The notes below the pieces were generated by a model. That model saw nothing but the letters and a program-made list of their open reading frames with translations, had not been told where the DNA came from and searched no databases. A stretch of DNA of 64,000 nucleotides from Wurfbainia villosa (taxonomy: Eukaryota; Streptophyta; Magnoliopsida; Zingiberales; Zingiberaceae), in NCBI GenBank assembly GCA_025175895.1, contig CM046004.1, positions 6,448,001-6,512,000 of the forward strand. Direction: 5' to 3'. The translations under genes and the position numbers were made by a program. Positions 10,505 to 21,479 of this stretch are shown here, piece after piece. Numbering within the stretch: position 1 is the first letter of the stretch; every line of letters starts with the position of its first letter.

Positions 10505-12157
10505 ATGATGAGAGATTTTGAGGAATGGTCTATTTTGATGGATAGATTTGAATATCCAAAAGGCCCAAAGGGCGGTTCCCTCAAGAAGAAGAAATGGAGT
10601 GAAGATCAAATCTAAGCCTTCGAGAAAAACATGAATGTAGTAAAGTTTATTTTTGATTTGATCTCTAACGATATTGTGTGTATGTTAGGGGATTATATGA
10701 ATGCTAAGGAGTTGTGGAGCCAAGTGGCAAAGCTCCATGAAAATTCATCATCAATCCAAGAAGAAGAGGAGCGTTCATCCTCTCAAGCTCAAGCAAGCAC
10801 ATCGTCATCCAAAGAGCTTGAGGATTCGGAGGTTGATAGGGAATCAACATCCGGATCGGAAGAGGTGGAAGAACTGGAAGAAACATCCACCTCTAGGATT
10901 GAGGGGGAAGAGAGAACTTCCATACCGGAGCAACTTCAAGAGGAGACATCCATCTCTGGGAGAGATGAAGAAGCTCAAAATTCCACTCCGGCCACCACAA
11001 CCACCCTAGGTAACTCAAACATATGTGTTAATAATAAAATGTATATAATATATTTTGAGTGTAGGGAAACCGGACACTACAAAAGTAAGTGTCCGAAACG
11101 GATTAGGAAAACTCCTCTGACACCAAAACCTCAAGAAAAATCAAAAGATGTCGGTGTCCCCACTAAAAGAAGCAAAGAGCACATTATTTGCTTCAAGTGC
11201 CAACAACCGGAGCATTTTAGGAATCAATGCCCTAGGGGGAGCAAGAGAGTCAAAGAAGGAGCTACACAAGTAGGGGGAGCTTCCAAAGCTAACTCTAAGG
11301 TATTTTTAAATAAAGCTCCTTATTCAAATAATGTCATAAAGCATGCTAGGAATAATTTTAATACTCTTGCAATTCACCATGAAAAGCATGCTAGGAATAA
11401 TTTTAATACTCTTGCAATTCACCATGAAAAGCATGCTAGAGATAAATATTTTTATTTAGGAGCTAAAAGTGTCCACTTAGGAAATAAGGAGAAATTTGAG
11501 ACTAATGTCCCTAGAAAAACCATACCTAGGGAATCTATTAGAAAAATACAAGAGCTCCTAGGTTTCAATCCTAAATGGACTAGACATATGCCTAGAAAAG
11601 ACAATGCCCAAAGACTAAATCAAAATTCTAAAATTAGGCAATTAGAATTAGAGAACCAAGCCTTGAGATCAAGGCTTGAAAAACTTGAGAAGACCCTTAA
11701 AATTATGCAAAATCAATTTAAAGGGTCAAATGATCAAAAGTCTAGGTCCAAAAGTCAAAGTCAACACCAAAGACCTAAGAGTCAAAAGTCAACCAAGGAC
11801 AAACAATGTTTGGGTCACAAACCTAAGCCTAAGGTGGCTTATCATAGTGTTCCATTTGACTATGGAACACAATCTAGGTCTAGGAAGACCAAGGTTACTA
11901 GGGAAGTTATCCCTAAGAGTAACCATGGTAAATGCCTAGTGGCTAGGGTTTCGAAGAAACCTAGAGTGGCCACTAAGAAGGTTACTAGGGAGGCAATCCC
12001 TAAGGTTAACCTAGGCAAGACCATAATGACCAAGGCTATCAAGCCTAGGAGGGTCATTAGGAAGGTATCTAGGGAGGTTATCCCTGAGGAATACCTAATT
12101 AACCCTAGGAGCTCAAATAGATTTTGGGTTCCTAAGAGCGTGATAGATTCACGCTAA
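10505..12157 (+). pseudogene. gag of the gag-only element, main part
   Basis: Continues the frame of 8179-8286. One premature stop (TAA 10613-10615, in WSEDQI-stop-AFEKNM, probably a former CAA) is followed by about 508 open codons. Order: capsid-like segment (NAKELWSQVAKLHEN), an acidic Ser/Glu-rich linker, two CCHC zinc knuckles (CFECRETGHYKSKCP near 11060 and CFKCQQPEHFRNQCP near 11190), an exact 45-bp tandem duplication (11339-11428), a coiled-coil-like stretch (LELENQALRSRLEKLEKTL), then a basic tail with about three related units around KVTREVIPK (about 11889-12090). It ends in SSNRFWVPKSV, the conserved end of SIRE-like gag. The long open frame after the single stop suggests it stayed functional until fairly recently. 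Confidence 0.88.
11339..11428 (+). repeat. 45-bp in-frame tandem duplication in gag
   Basis: Two identical 45-bp units (11339-11383 and 11384-11428), each encoding KHARNNFNTLAIHHE. The length is a multiple of three, so the gag frame is kept. Identity of the units implies a recent duplication. Confidence 0.95.
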
Positions 12158-14017
12158 ATGGGTTTAGGGTGTGCTAACATTAAATGGAAGGGTAGTTAAC
12201 CTAACCATGGTAAAGGTGACACTTTAGGTCATTTTCAAGATTATGGTTACCTTGGGAATGTATTCTGATTGTTAATCCTTAAAAGATTTTAGGATGTGCC
12301 AATATTAATTGAGAAGTTTGATAAATTGATCAAATTGGCACAACTTAGGGTTTAGAGTCTAAGTGTGTCATTTTGGGTTCTTGGCACATTTGGGGGAACT
12401 TAGGTTTTATGGCAAAATATAATTAATTATAACAAATGACAACTAATTTTAAAATTTAGGTATTCTTATACCTATACCTTTCATATGTCATGCTTTGTTT
12501 GTCATATAACATGTCATGACATCATGCTTATTTTTAATCACTTTATATGTCATGATCATGTTTAGGATTAAGGACTAAATGTCATGTGTTTTTAGATTAT
12601 ATCTTATGTCATGACATCATGATCATTGGTCATACTTAATTATTGCTATCATTATGCTATGATCATTTCATGCATTTAAATTGATTAAAATTGATTTAAG
12701 GACTTTGGCATGACTTGGAGTCCCATTTATAAGGGAATCAAATAGAGTTGCCTTAGAGAAATGCATGAAACCCTAGATTAGGGAGAACAAAACTCACATC
12801 TCACATCTAATTTGACATGTATATGTATTTATACACCCTAGATACATGTGAGATGTTAGGATATGAGTTGAGTTCAAGATGCATAGCTTTTGCATCTAGA
12901 TGAATTAAAACTCATCTTATTTCATTTGTGGATCATTGGGAGAGCATGTGTACAAGTCATGTACATAGAGCCCAAGGAATATGATCCAAAATAAGGTTTT
13001 GAAAACGTTTTAAAATCATTTTGAAAAACCTTGGTGAAGTCTATCTTTTGATAGCAATCACCATTGATAGAGTTGATACAAAATAGGGCCAAAACATTGA
13101 AAATTTCAATGGTTTTGAGTTTTGTATCAAACTCACTATTTTATGGAAAAATAATTTTCAAATATTTTTCACCCATTTGTATTGCTTATAAGTAATGTAT
13201 GTATGAATTTTTACGAATTTTCAAAATACGTAGAATTACTTATGATTTGTCAAAATTCGATTCTAATAGCTGAAATTCGAGAATTTCAGTTATCAGTCGA
13301 CTGCCACTTGATGTCAGTTGACTGATGATGGGCAGTTCGACTAATAACTGTAAGTAGTAGACTGTCAGGCTGATTTCGGGAAAAACAAGGTTATTTAGTC
13401 TGTGTTCAACTATGGTAAAGGTTCCTAATCACTCCTAACCCTAGGATATGCTTTGGGAAGCATTATAAAGGGTGAAAATCCATTGGATATGGATTAGGAG
13501 AGATGTTAGGTCGATGTATCAAATTTAAGGTGTGGAAAGTTCAAGTTTGAACTTTGAACCTTATTTTTGATGGTTTAGAGTTCCTATTGGCTTAGGGACC
13601 TCCCAAGGACATTGTTGGTACAATGGTCAAGGGGGAGCAAGCCTTTAGGGTGAGGTATCCATCATGGGATGATGGATGTATTTTTCTTCTTGAAGGGGGA
13701 GAACTTATTGGGAGAGTGTCATCAATTGGAAAAATTGATGGGTTTTTGATACCCAATTTGGAAATTATGAGAGTGAATAGGATTGCCTCTCTTGAGTGAT
13801 ATGGAGCTTATCACTAGGAAGATGGTAGGCATCCTGGGTATTTTTGGACCAAGGGAGAGATTGTAAGATCTCATTGGGACATTAGACATTGACCTCTTTG
13901 GAGAGAAAACCTTTTTGATGTATGTCAAAAAGGGGGAGAACTTAAGATTACCAATTTGGGAAATTGGTAAGGGAATTTGAGTTAGGGGCCTAACTCAAGG
14001 TTGGTTTTGTCAAACAT
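12158..14017 (+). other. Non-coding 3' region of the gag-only element
   Basis: 1.86 kb with no coding frame of note. Short stretches parallel the region after pol in the SIRE-like copia (47916-48967): a segment with GGATCATTGGGAGAGCATG, the AGTCGACTG-type motifs near 13295-13370, the phrase AAAGGGGGAGAA, and the final CAAACATCAAAAAG before the polypurine tract. This suggests the element is a derivative that lost pol but kept both ends. Confidence 0.7.
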
Positions 14018-14032
14018 CAAAAAGGGAGAGAT
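14018..14032 (+). promoter_or_regulatory. Polypurine tract of the gag-only element
   Basis: The purine run AAAAAGGGAGAGAT ends one base before the 3' LTR. The copia at 38937 has the closely similar AAAAAGTGGGAGAT. Confidence 0.85.
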
Positions 14033-15593
14033 TGTTGGTGCAATCGGCCTAGGTCACAATTGACCAGACTCGAGTTTGACTCGAGTGATGTTTTGATGTT
14101 TGACATAGGATGTTTGACATAGTATGTTTGACAAAGTGAGTTGACATTGATGTTTGACATTAATATCGGTTAATATGTTGGGGAGATTGTTGGAGCAATC
14201 GACCCGGGTCATGATTGACCGGACTCGAGTTTACCTCGAGGAGACTTTGATGGTTGACTAGGGTTGACCATGTGGTTATTGGGAAAGTCCAAGCATGGGT
14301 CTTGGCAAATGGAAAGTCCAACATGGGTTGACAAGGAAAAGTCCAAGCATGAGTATTGGCATGGAAAGTCCAACATGGGTTGGTAAGGGAAAGTCCAAGC
14401 TAGTCTTGGCATTTGAGAAGTCCAAGGGGTTGATATTGGCGGCGTAAAGTTCAAGTGAGAGTCTTGGCAGCATAAGTCCAATGGTTGGCGGCGTAAAGTC
14501 CAAGCGGAGTCTTAGCGACGTAAGTCCAATGTGCCTTGGCGGTGTAGACACCGTTAGCATGACAATAGCCGATGGAAGCACCTGGAGGCTGGCACAATGG
14601 ATGAACAAGTCATTGATGACTTGGAGGGATCCGAGAGGCGTGAGGCTGATGGAGGTGGCTAGAAGGCTTAGGTCTAGGCTAAGGGTGGTCTAGCAAGTAT
14701 GGGGGCACCATACTTAGGTTTAAACCTCATGTTTGAGGTTGACAATCGACTGACATTATGGCCGGTTCGACTGTCGTGAGTCGACTAGAGTTTGACTGTC
14801 AATTAAGGGCTGAAAATGCCTTAGCGATCGGTGATCATTGGATCGGTCGGTGATCGCTGATCGCCGGATGGCGGTCGGCTAGCTGGACGGGGTTTTCAGC
14901 TGCGAGCACAGAACGCTCCATAGTCGACTGGGCAGTCGACTACAGGCGCTGGCAATCGACTGCCAATGTTGGCAGTCGACTGCCAAGGGATCCGTTGGAG
15001 TTTTTCCACCGTGGATCGACCCGTTGTCTCACAACTACAGTGTTGGCAGTCGACTGGGGACTTATGGCAGTCGACTGTCAGGCGGAAATCCAGCCTGATG
15101 CAAGATATAAAGGCAGCTCGGATGGAGGGTTTTTGCAGCGATTTTCTTGGGCGAAATTGAAGGGGAGAGTTGGTGCTTTTCAGTCCTTCAAAGCTAGTTC
15201 AAGACAATCAAAAGCTCTTGTAAAGTGTTTTTTCCTTTACTTGCATTGTATTTCATTATCGTATTTGCTTGTATCTATTTGTTTATTGTTGTAAGCAATT
15301 GAAAGAGGTTTCTCCGCCTCCGACGTGTTGTCGAGAAGGAGTTATTGCATAGTGGTGTGTTTGTGGCATCGCTAGGGTTCGTACGAACCCAATCCGTGGA
15401 GTAGGAACCATTCGGTTCTGAACCACGTTAAATCTTTGTGTTTGTGTGGTTGTATTTTCGTTATTGCTTTATTATCTTTGTTTCCGCTGCGCTAACGAAA
15501 ATTATAGACAAGCACGCGAACAATCTCCATCACGCAACGAATCGATGTTATTCACCCCCCCTCCCCCCTCTAGCTTCCAATCGATCCCCTACA
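14033..15593 (+). repeat. 3' LTR of the gag-only element
   Basis: 1561 bp from TGTTGGTGCAATC to CCCTACA. The GTCCAAG...CTTGGCA array is at about 14283-14550 and the TATA box (TATAAAG) at 15106-15112. Several AGTCGACTG palindromes lie between 14930 and 15085. Over its first 76 bases it differs from the 5' LTR at three transitions. Confidence 0.93.
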
Positions 15594-15624
15594 TATTGGT
15601 CTTTTTAAGACCCAATATCTAACA
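15594..15624 (-). repeat. Remaining end of Copia-A 5' LTR
   Basis: After the second TATTG copy, GTCTTTTTAAGACCCAATAT and CTAACA match the end of the left LTR (1270-1293). ACTCT at 15625-15629 is the right target-site duplication of Copia-A. Confidence 0.92.
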
Positions 15625-15629
15625 ACTCT

Positions 15630-16512
15630 GAGGATGATCGATTCAACTCTACGAATCTTTATGGAGCAGCAAGTAATCCCCTAACTAAGATCGCCACTAC
15701 ACTAACTGCCAAAGTTAAATTAAGAAAGTATTTGTAGCTTAGCAACTAAGCTCAACAATGCAATCGTGTCGTTCCTATAAGGTACGTTTGACATATAAAA
15801 TGTACTCCACTCGTACGGACGTGTTAGTTTGTGAGATGTCGCACCACTTTACCACTGCATTGTGTCTCTGGGAGCAACAATACTATCTTTTATTTTTTTA
15901 TTATAAGCACTATGTATCCAGACCTTCAATTAATTCTGAGAATAATCGATCTGATCTCACGAAAATTTTCAATCGTCCATCAAGATAAATCAGGAGAAGC
16001 CTTAGCAACTAGGATTTGTCACTCCATTTAAGAAAATATTGTAAATTCGTCGTTTTTTTACTAACATCAAATATCTAGATCTTCGACCGAACTAATTTTA
16101 GAGATGATTGACTCGACCCCACAATCTCTAATGAGATGCTAAGTAATTTCTATGTGAGATATACTTCATCGACTATTAAGATAAATCAAAGAAGTGTTCG
16201 AGGCTCAGTAGTTAAGTTCGGCGATGTGGTTGCATCATCCCAATAAGATAAGTCTTATGTCGAATATGTACTCCATCCGAAAAGATAAACTCTCGATCTA
16301 CACTCGATTCAAAGTCGTCTGTCCAAATTTTTTTAAATTTAGAATTGAACTTATTCTAATAGATAATCGAACTATGCTAGTATATAAGATGTCATCCTAT
16401 TTTACTGTTGCATCGTGCCTCTCGGAGTGCAAAACTATTTTTTGTGTTATATATCACTGTGGATTAATATTGAAAGATTAAAATAATTTTCTTTTTTATA
16501 ACGGTACATGTT
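15630..16512. other. Intergenic DNA with diverged repeat motifs
   Basis: No gene recognised. Phrases around AATTTTAGAGATGATTGACTC (16100) and AATCGATCTGATCTCACGAA (15943) recur loosely within the region and again near 35190-35290, so it is probably an old dispersed repeat. Confidence 0.5.
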
Positions 16513-16517
16513 CTCAG

Positions 16518-18926
16518 TGTTGGCAATGTGCTAGTCCTCGGAAGGCTCATCGGCTCCCATGTCCCCAGATTAAAATTTTCACTAATGAAAACTAATCCGG
16601 ATGGGATGAGTTTCCTAAGCACAACCAATTCGTCGTCGTGCTAACGACTCGAGCGATCACTTGAACAAACTAGTTGTTCAAGCAACACAACTCTTCTAGT
16701 CGGTTAGCCGCGGAAGAGACGACGGACAGATCGCCGGTTTTTGTGTTTCTTATCGGGGTCCATGATTATACAAATACATACAAATATAAACTAGTATAAT
16801 CAACATATACTAACATAAAGAACATAAGCTAGCATATCAAATAAGAACATGCAAAGAACAATAATAAAAGTTGTGAAACTTTTATACCTCTTGATCTTCT
16901 ATCGTATGTCCTAACCTCCTTGTAGACTTCGTGTGGGCGAAGATCCTCCACAAGTTGAAGCATCCTAGATCTTCTTCAATCCAAAGAAAGAAGAACTCTC
17001 TTTCCCTTCTTGCTTGAGCCAACCACCAATCCACAAAAGGGTTAATGCCGCCGGCCCCAAGAATAGAGAGAACATAATGAAAACAACCAAGGAATCGAAC
17101 TAGGGACAAACCCTAGTTTTGGTGCCACCGGCCAAGATGGAATGAAGAGGAGAAAGGGAATTCGGTTGAGCCCCGACCAAGGTAGAAGGAATAGAGATAG
17201 GTCCCGGCAACACCTTAGGAATAAGAAGAGAACTTCTCCTATAGTTGCCGCCCACTCCAACTTCCAAACCCTAGCCGCCCAACCAAACCCTAATCTCATT
17301 GAAAACTATCTTCTATGTGCCGGCCATGGAAGAGGGGAAGAAGGATAGAGTATGGACCGACCAAGGTAGAGGGTAGAAGGAAGGGACCGGCCATGCCTTA
17401 GGAAGAAGAAGAAACTCATCTTCCACTTGTTGCCGCCCATCTTCTTTCCCAAACCTTGGCCGCCCATGCAAAGGAACCAAACCCTAATCAAATTAGGGTT
17501 TCTTGCCGCCCAACCATAGTGGAGAGAAGAGATCTAGGAGGTAGCCACCTTCAAGGAAGAAGAAGAGATCTTCCTCAAGTTGCCGCCCACCCTTCTTTCC
17601 TCACCTTGGCCGCCCAACCCTAGGAGCCAAACCCTAATTAAGGTTTCCTCCTTAGGGTTACTTGCTGCCCAAGCAAAGAGAGGCTAAACCCTTATTTCCA
17701 TCATCCAACATCAACCACTCTCACCTTGCCGCCCAACCCATAGCCACCCTTTTATAGAGTTAGGGTTTATGCCTTGGTTTAATCTCCACCGTCGGTTCTA
17801 GGGTTTTAATCTCAACCGTCGGATCTAGAGATTTAATCTCCATCGTCGGTTCTAGGGATTTAATCCCAACCGTCGGATCTAGAGATTTAATCTCCACCGT
17901 CGATTCTAGGGATTTAATCCCAACCGTCGGATCTAGAGATTTAATCTCCACCGTCGGTTTTAGGGATTTAATCTCAACCGTCGGATCTAGAGATTTGTTT
18001 TTCATCATTTGATCTAGACTTCATGAGGTTTATATTAGGCTACGATAGGGACCATGAGGAGGAGTTGGATCTTGGCCACCCGATGGATCGGAACCACACA
18101 AACTTGATCCATCAATGATGTTCCATTCCACTAGAGGATCATCATCGAACTACCTCACCAACCCCCATAAATTAATATGGGCTCCATATATTATTTGTAC
18201 ATCCATCTCCTCGTGTTTAAGATATCGAATGTCCGTAAATTAATTGATTTACTGACCATCAATTAATTAACATCTAAATCCTTGAGTAGTACCACTCAAC
18301 CTTATCATCATATTGACTAAGTCAACCTGCAGGGTTTACATGATAAACCTTATGAGCTCCTCAAGGGAACATCATCAACCTAATACATAGGACACAGTTT
18401 CCTCCTATAATCAACGGCACACCATGTAAATAATATCATTTCTCAACTTACCGGGCATATTGATTTAATCCATAGAAATCTCACCCTCTGGTAAATCAAA
18501 GAAATAAATACTAAGTACATGTGTCCGTTATTATATCGGGATTAAGAGCATGTACAACATAATATCCGAGGTCCGATTCAATTATGTAGTCAGTAACAAA
18601 TTGAATCACCTCTATGTCGGTCCTGCTCAATACACCTAAGTGTACTAGTGTAACTCTATGTTCAAGACAAAACAATACCAAGCTACACTACAACCATGCC
18701 AATGGTTTGTCCAAAATCATCTTGGTTGTGAGCCTCAACTTATACTCTACAAGGGACTGATAACATGATATTCTGTGCCACACCCAAGCACCATGTTATT
18801 TACAATGTAAAGTATTAGACAATATGCACATATATAAATATAAAGTGCAATCAATAATCATGTGATTCTTATTTCAAAATAAAATGTTCATACCAAAGAG
18901 CTAGGCTTTCAGTATACATCCCAACA
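16518..18926 (-). mobile_element. Solo LTR, 2.4 kb
   Basis: 2409 bp with ends TGTTGGCAATGTGC and ATACATCCCAACA, flanked by CTCAG at 16513-16517 and 18927-18931. The minus-strand TATA box TATAAAAG at 17749-17756 sets the orientation. No coding region is present. The order of motifs near its plus-strand right end resembles that of the 8287-10499 family, so it may be a distant relative. A 27-bp tandem array lies just upstream of the TATA box. Confidence 0.87.
17786..17998 (-). repeat. 27-bp tandem repeat beside an LTR TATA box
   Basis: About eight copies of a 27-bp unit alternating between TCTAGAGATTTAATCTCCAC and TCTAGGGATTTAATCCCAAC, each followed by CGTCGG. The array starts about 30 bp upstream (minus strand) of the TATA box of the solo LTR, where LTR enhancers usually lie. 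Because 27 is a multiple of three, it reads as a repeated peptide by chance; it is not a gene. Confidence 0.88.
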
Positions 18927-18931
18927 CTCAG

Positions 18932-19749
18932 TAGTAAAATCACTGTTCACGTGAGGAGGCGCGGATGAGCGCGGACAAAATCGATGCGTAGCAGAAAAAA
19001 TCCGTGTATATATATATATAATGCTGATCCAAAGAAAATCAAATTCTGTTAATGGTCTTTTCATTCAATTTCATAAATATGAGAGAGAATAAATCATGAG
19101 TGATCATTAATGTTAGTATATTGATAAATAAATAACCTATTAACACATAGATTAAACTTTATTTTTTATATAAATTTTATATCGTATTTATGCGGAGACC
19201 AAGAGAAAGTCATATTCGTATTTGATATGACAAAGGTAATTGTCGTCCACGTGGCAGTTAAAGTGGGTCAATATGGAAACAAGGCAGACGATTTCAGTGT
19301 GGACTGAGAAATTAAATGGATCCAAGAGGTCGGCCTACGACAGGCTGACCCAATGATATGATCAGCCTCACAAATTAGCAACGGAAGACGAGATGCATGT
19401 ATACGTATGCGGGGAGCATGAGACAAATGGACACGGCCAGAGCACACATGAAAGGGACGCATGTAGAAAATGAGGTGTATACGGGAGGGCTAGCTTCTGA
19501 CCGTTCGCTTCCAAATTTATATAAAAAAGGATACTCATGAGGAAATAGGAAAGAGGTTCGACTAGTAACAAATTACTTTTTTCGTTTTTCTTTTTTTTGT
19601 TTAAATATTTTGAACGTCGGAAAGGGCTTTGTTAAAGTTCTCTCTTGTTCCCTCTTTAACTCTCGGTGTTGTTTGCAAAATAACTCAATTGTGCGGTGGA
19701 ACTGGAACCCTCTCAATTGTACTCAAAAAGAGGAACTAAATAAAAAGAG
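18932..19749. other. Intergenic DNA, no gene seen
   Basis: Contains a short (TA)n at about 19007-19021 and the phrase GCGGATGAGCGCGGA near 18961, which recurs beside the foldback repeat at about 60878-60892. No coding signal. Confidence 0.5.
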
Positions 19750-20230
19750 AGTCAATTATATATATATATTTATTTATTTATTTTCTTATCTCCCGTCATC
19801 TCCTGTGTGCTCCACATGCAATGCCGACGTCGTTGCCGTGTCATCCAACCCCCGTTGGCCGTTGGATCGGATGCGATTGATGTGCAACTCGTCGACAGTC
19901 CGATGTCGCTCGAATTCTGACCGATTAACGTCTGAAATCCGATGTAAATCGATCAGAAATGACCAAAATACACGGTCGAAATTCGGCATCGGACAGGTCA
20001 GCGTCGGCTGCGGGCCGCGTGTTTTGGTCATTTCTGATCGATTTGCACCGGATTTCGAGCGCTAATCGATCAGAATCTGAGTCCCGTCAGACCGTCGACG
20101 AGTTGCGAGTCAATCGCGTCGGATCTGACGATCGGCGATGATCAGACAATGCGGCGGTGACATCAGCATTGCACGTGACTCACACGTAGAGCACACGAGC
20201 ATGTGTGTGTATATATATATATATATATAT
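19750..20230. repeat. GC-rich foldback repeat, copy 1
   Basis: A large imperfect inverted repeat. Left arm about 19801-19976, right arm about 20015-20199, loop about 38 bases. For example GATCAGAAATGACCAAAA (left) meets TTTTGGTCATTTCTGATC (right), and CAACTCGTCGAC meets GTCGACGAGTTG. The arms are GC-rich and the repeat is flanked by TA runs at both ends (about 19757-19771 and 20210-20231). A related foldback lies at 60415-60925. It could be a foldback/MITE-type transposon or a small-RNA hairpin locus; no transposase is present. Confidence 0.8.
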
Positions 20231-20449
20231 CCAAATAGTGTTCACTGGGCCACCGATGAGCAGCCATATGGTTGTTAACTTATTCACGCCTAATAATAAT
20301 AATAATTCTTTTTTTTCACGTTAATTATGAAGTGTCGAAGATGCAGCTGATCACAAGACATCTTCCACAAGAATGGAGGAAAGACCAAAATATATATATA
20401 TAGTTAATCAACTACTAGACAACTCGACTTTATGGACAGCAGCTGATCA

Positions 20450-20728
20450 TCAACTCATGAGCTTCCTCAACCTCTTCAACGTCGTCGACGTCGCGTCGCT
20501 TAGTTGGGCCACGACTCGCTCCATGAAAGCGGCGTCGCAGGGCAGCGTGATCGGCCGGCCGCCGGCCGGCATCCCAAACTCCTCCTCCGACAACCTGAAT
20601 AGCTCCATGAATACGCCGGTCTTCAAGTAGGCGACCGGCACCACGAACCGCCGACCCTCCCGCGTGTATACCGCGAAGTGGCCTCTGGGAGCCAGTTGTA
20701 TTGCTGCCCCCGCCCTCTGCCCCGCCAT
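20450..20728 (-). CDS. SAUR family auxin-responsive protein
   Basis: An intronless 92-residue protein starting MAGQRAGAAIQLAPRGHFAV. It has the SAUR (auxin_inducible) core: GHFAVYTREGRRFVVPVAYL, then FMELFRLSEEEFGM, and ITLPCDAAFMERVV. The length and absence of introns are normal for the family. Members are small, unstable proteins that inhibit PP2C.D phosphatases and so promote H+-ATPase activity and cell expansion; that role is family knowledge, not shown here. The gene is strongly GC-rich compared with its flanks, as in grasses and relatives. A TATA box lies 80 bases upstream of the ATG. The nearest neighbours are repeats; the exact subfamily is unknown. Confidence 0.92.
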   Translation of the reverse strand: MAGQRAGAAIQLAPRGHFAVYTREGRRFVVPVAYLKTGVFMELFRLSEEEFGMPAGGRPITLPCDAAFMERVVAQLSDATSTTLKRLRKLMS

Positions 20729-20807
20729 TGATCAAGTCGGAAGGAGGAGGAGGTGGTGGAGATGGCGCCGCCGCCACTGCGGAGAAAAATGGAGGGACTT
20801 GGCTAGT

Positions 20808-20815
20808 TTTAAATA
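20808..20815 (-). promoter_or_regulatory. TATA box of the SAUR gene
   Basis: TATTTAAA on the minus strand, 80-87 bases upstream of the ATG at 20728. This leaves room for a 5' leader of about 50 bases. Confidence 0.65.
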
Positions 20816-20829
20816 GCGATGATGATAGG

Positions 20830-21479
20830 AGGAGCGAGTAGAGATTTGGGCGTGTCGGAGAGAAGGCATGTGCAAGACTTTATGGCATTTTTTTTTTAAT
20901 TTTAATATTTATATATAGAACTACATTTAAAGTTGCCTCCGAATGGTAAATCGATCGATTAGGGCATAAAATTTAAGAAATATTCTCTTATTTAATGTAA
21001 TTTTAATGAAATATTTTTTCAAAAAAAAATATTCACTTTCAAAATGGTCTGTCTTGATAATCATTTATTGCATTCTTATCTCATTGTGAAAAATAATAGA
21101 AATATTAAAAGAGATTATTGATACGAAATGTAAATTGCAAATTATTTTTTTTAAAAAATAAAATATAATAGAAATATTAAGAAAAAAATAATTGGTATCC
21201 ATTCTTAATATTAAGAATTGACTCTATTCTAAATAAGTAAATAAAAATAAAAATAAAATAATAAAAAGTGAAATGGTATCGATTCTATGATAAATTTTTA
21301 AAGGTAAAATTGTAAATTAAGAAAAAATATTTAATTTTTAAAATATAATAGAGATTGATACAAAATGTAAATTGAAAATTAATTTTTTACAAAATAAAAT
21401 ATAATTATTTTAGTCTTTCGAATGGTTATTTTATTTATCTTTTACTTCAATTTGGAAGTTCAATAGTTCATGCACTTTA
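20830..21479. other. AT-rich upstream region of the SAUR gene
   Basis: Low-complexity AT-rich DNA without coding potential. TTA at 21477-21479 is the left duplication of the MITE that follows. Confidence 0.6.

Larger units (their letters stand above)
6752..15593 (+). mobile_element. Gag-only copia-type LTR element (TR-GAG type), nested in Copia-A
   Basis: An 8.8-kb element with TG...CA ends and a perfect 5-bp duplication TATTG at 6747-6751 and 15594-15598. It has 5' and 3' LTRs (6752-8114 and 14033-15593), an initiator-tRNA primer site, a gag gene with two zinc knuckles, and a polypurine tract, but no protease, integrase, reverse transcriptase or RNase H. Behind gag lie 1.9 kb of non-coding DNA that resemble the region after pol in the copia at 38937-50234. 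This is the layout described as TR-GAG or LARD-like: a non-autonomous element that would depend on Pol from a relative. It carries a solo LTR inside gag (8287-10499). Confidence 0.9.
389..15624 (-). mobile_element. Copia-A: decayed Ty1/copia retrotransposon, split by a nested element
   Basis: A complete but inactive LTR retrotransposon on the minus strand. LTRs lie at 389-1293 (3' LTR) and at 5770-6751 plus 15594-15624 (5' LTR, split). The termini are TG and CA, and the element is flanked by a perfect 5-bp duplication, ACTCT, at 384-388 and 15625-15629. The internal order on the minus strand is gag, protease, integrase, reverse transcriptase, RNase H, which defines Ty1/copia. Coding is broken by at least five stop codons and two frameshifts. 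A 1.9-kb-internal-plus-LTR element of another family (6752-15593) sits inside the 5' LTR, so Copia-A was the first arrival here. The lineage within copia is not assigned. Confidence 0.95.

Noticed and set aside
17786..17998. CRISPR-like regular repeat pattern
   Set aside because: Units are directly adjacent without unique spacers and the genome is a plant.
17760..18008. Minus-strand frame with repeated KSLDPTVEI
   Set aside because: Produced by a 27-bp tandem repeat in a solo LTR.
20430..20777. Longer alternative frame over the SAUR gene
   Set aside because: It is out of frame with the conserved SAUR core and consists of low-complexity Pro and Gly/Arg translation.
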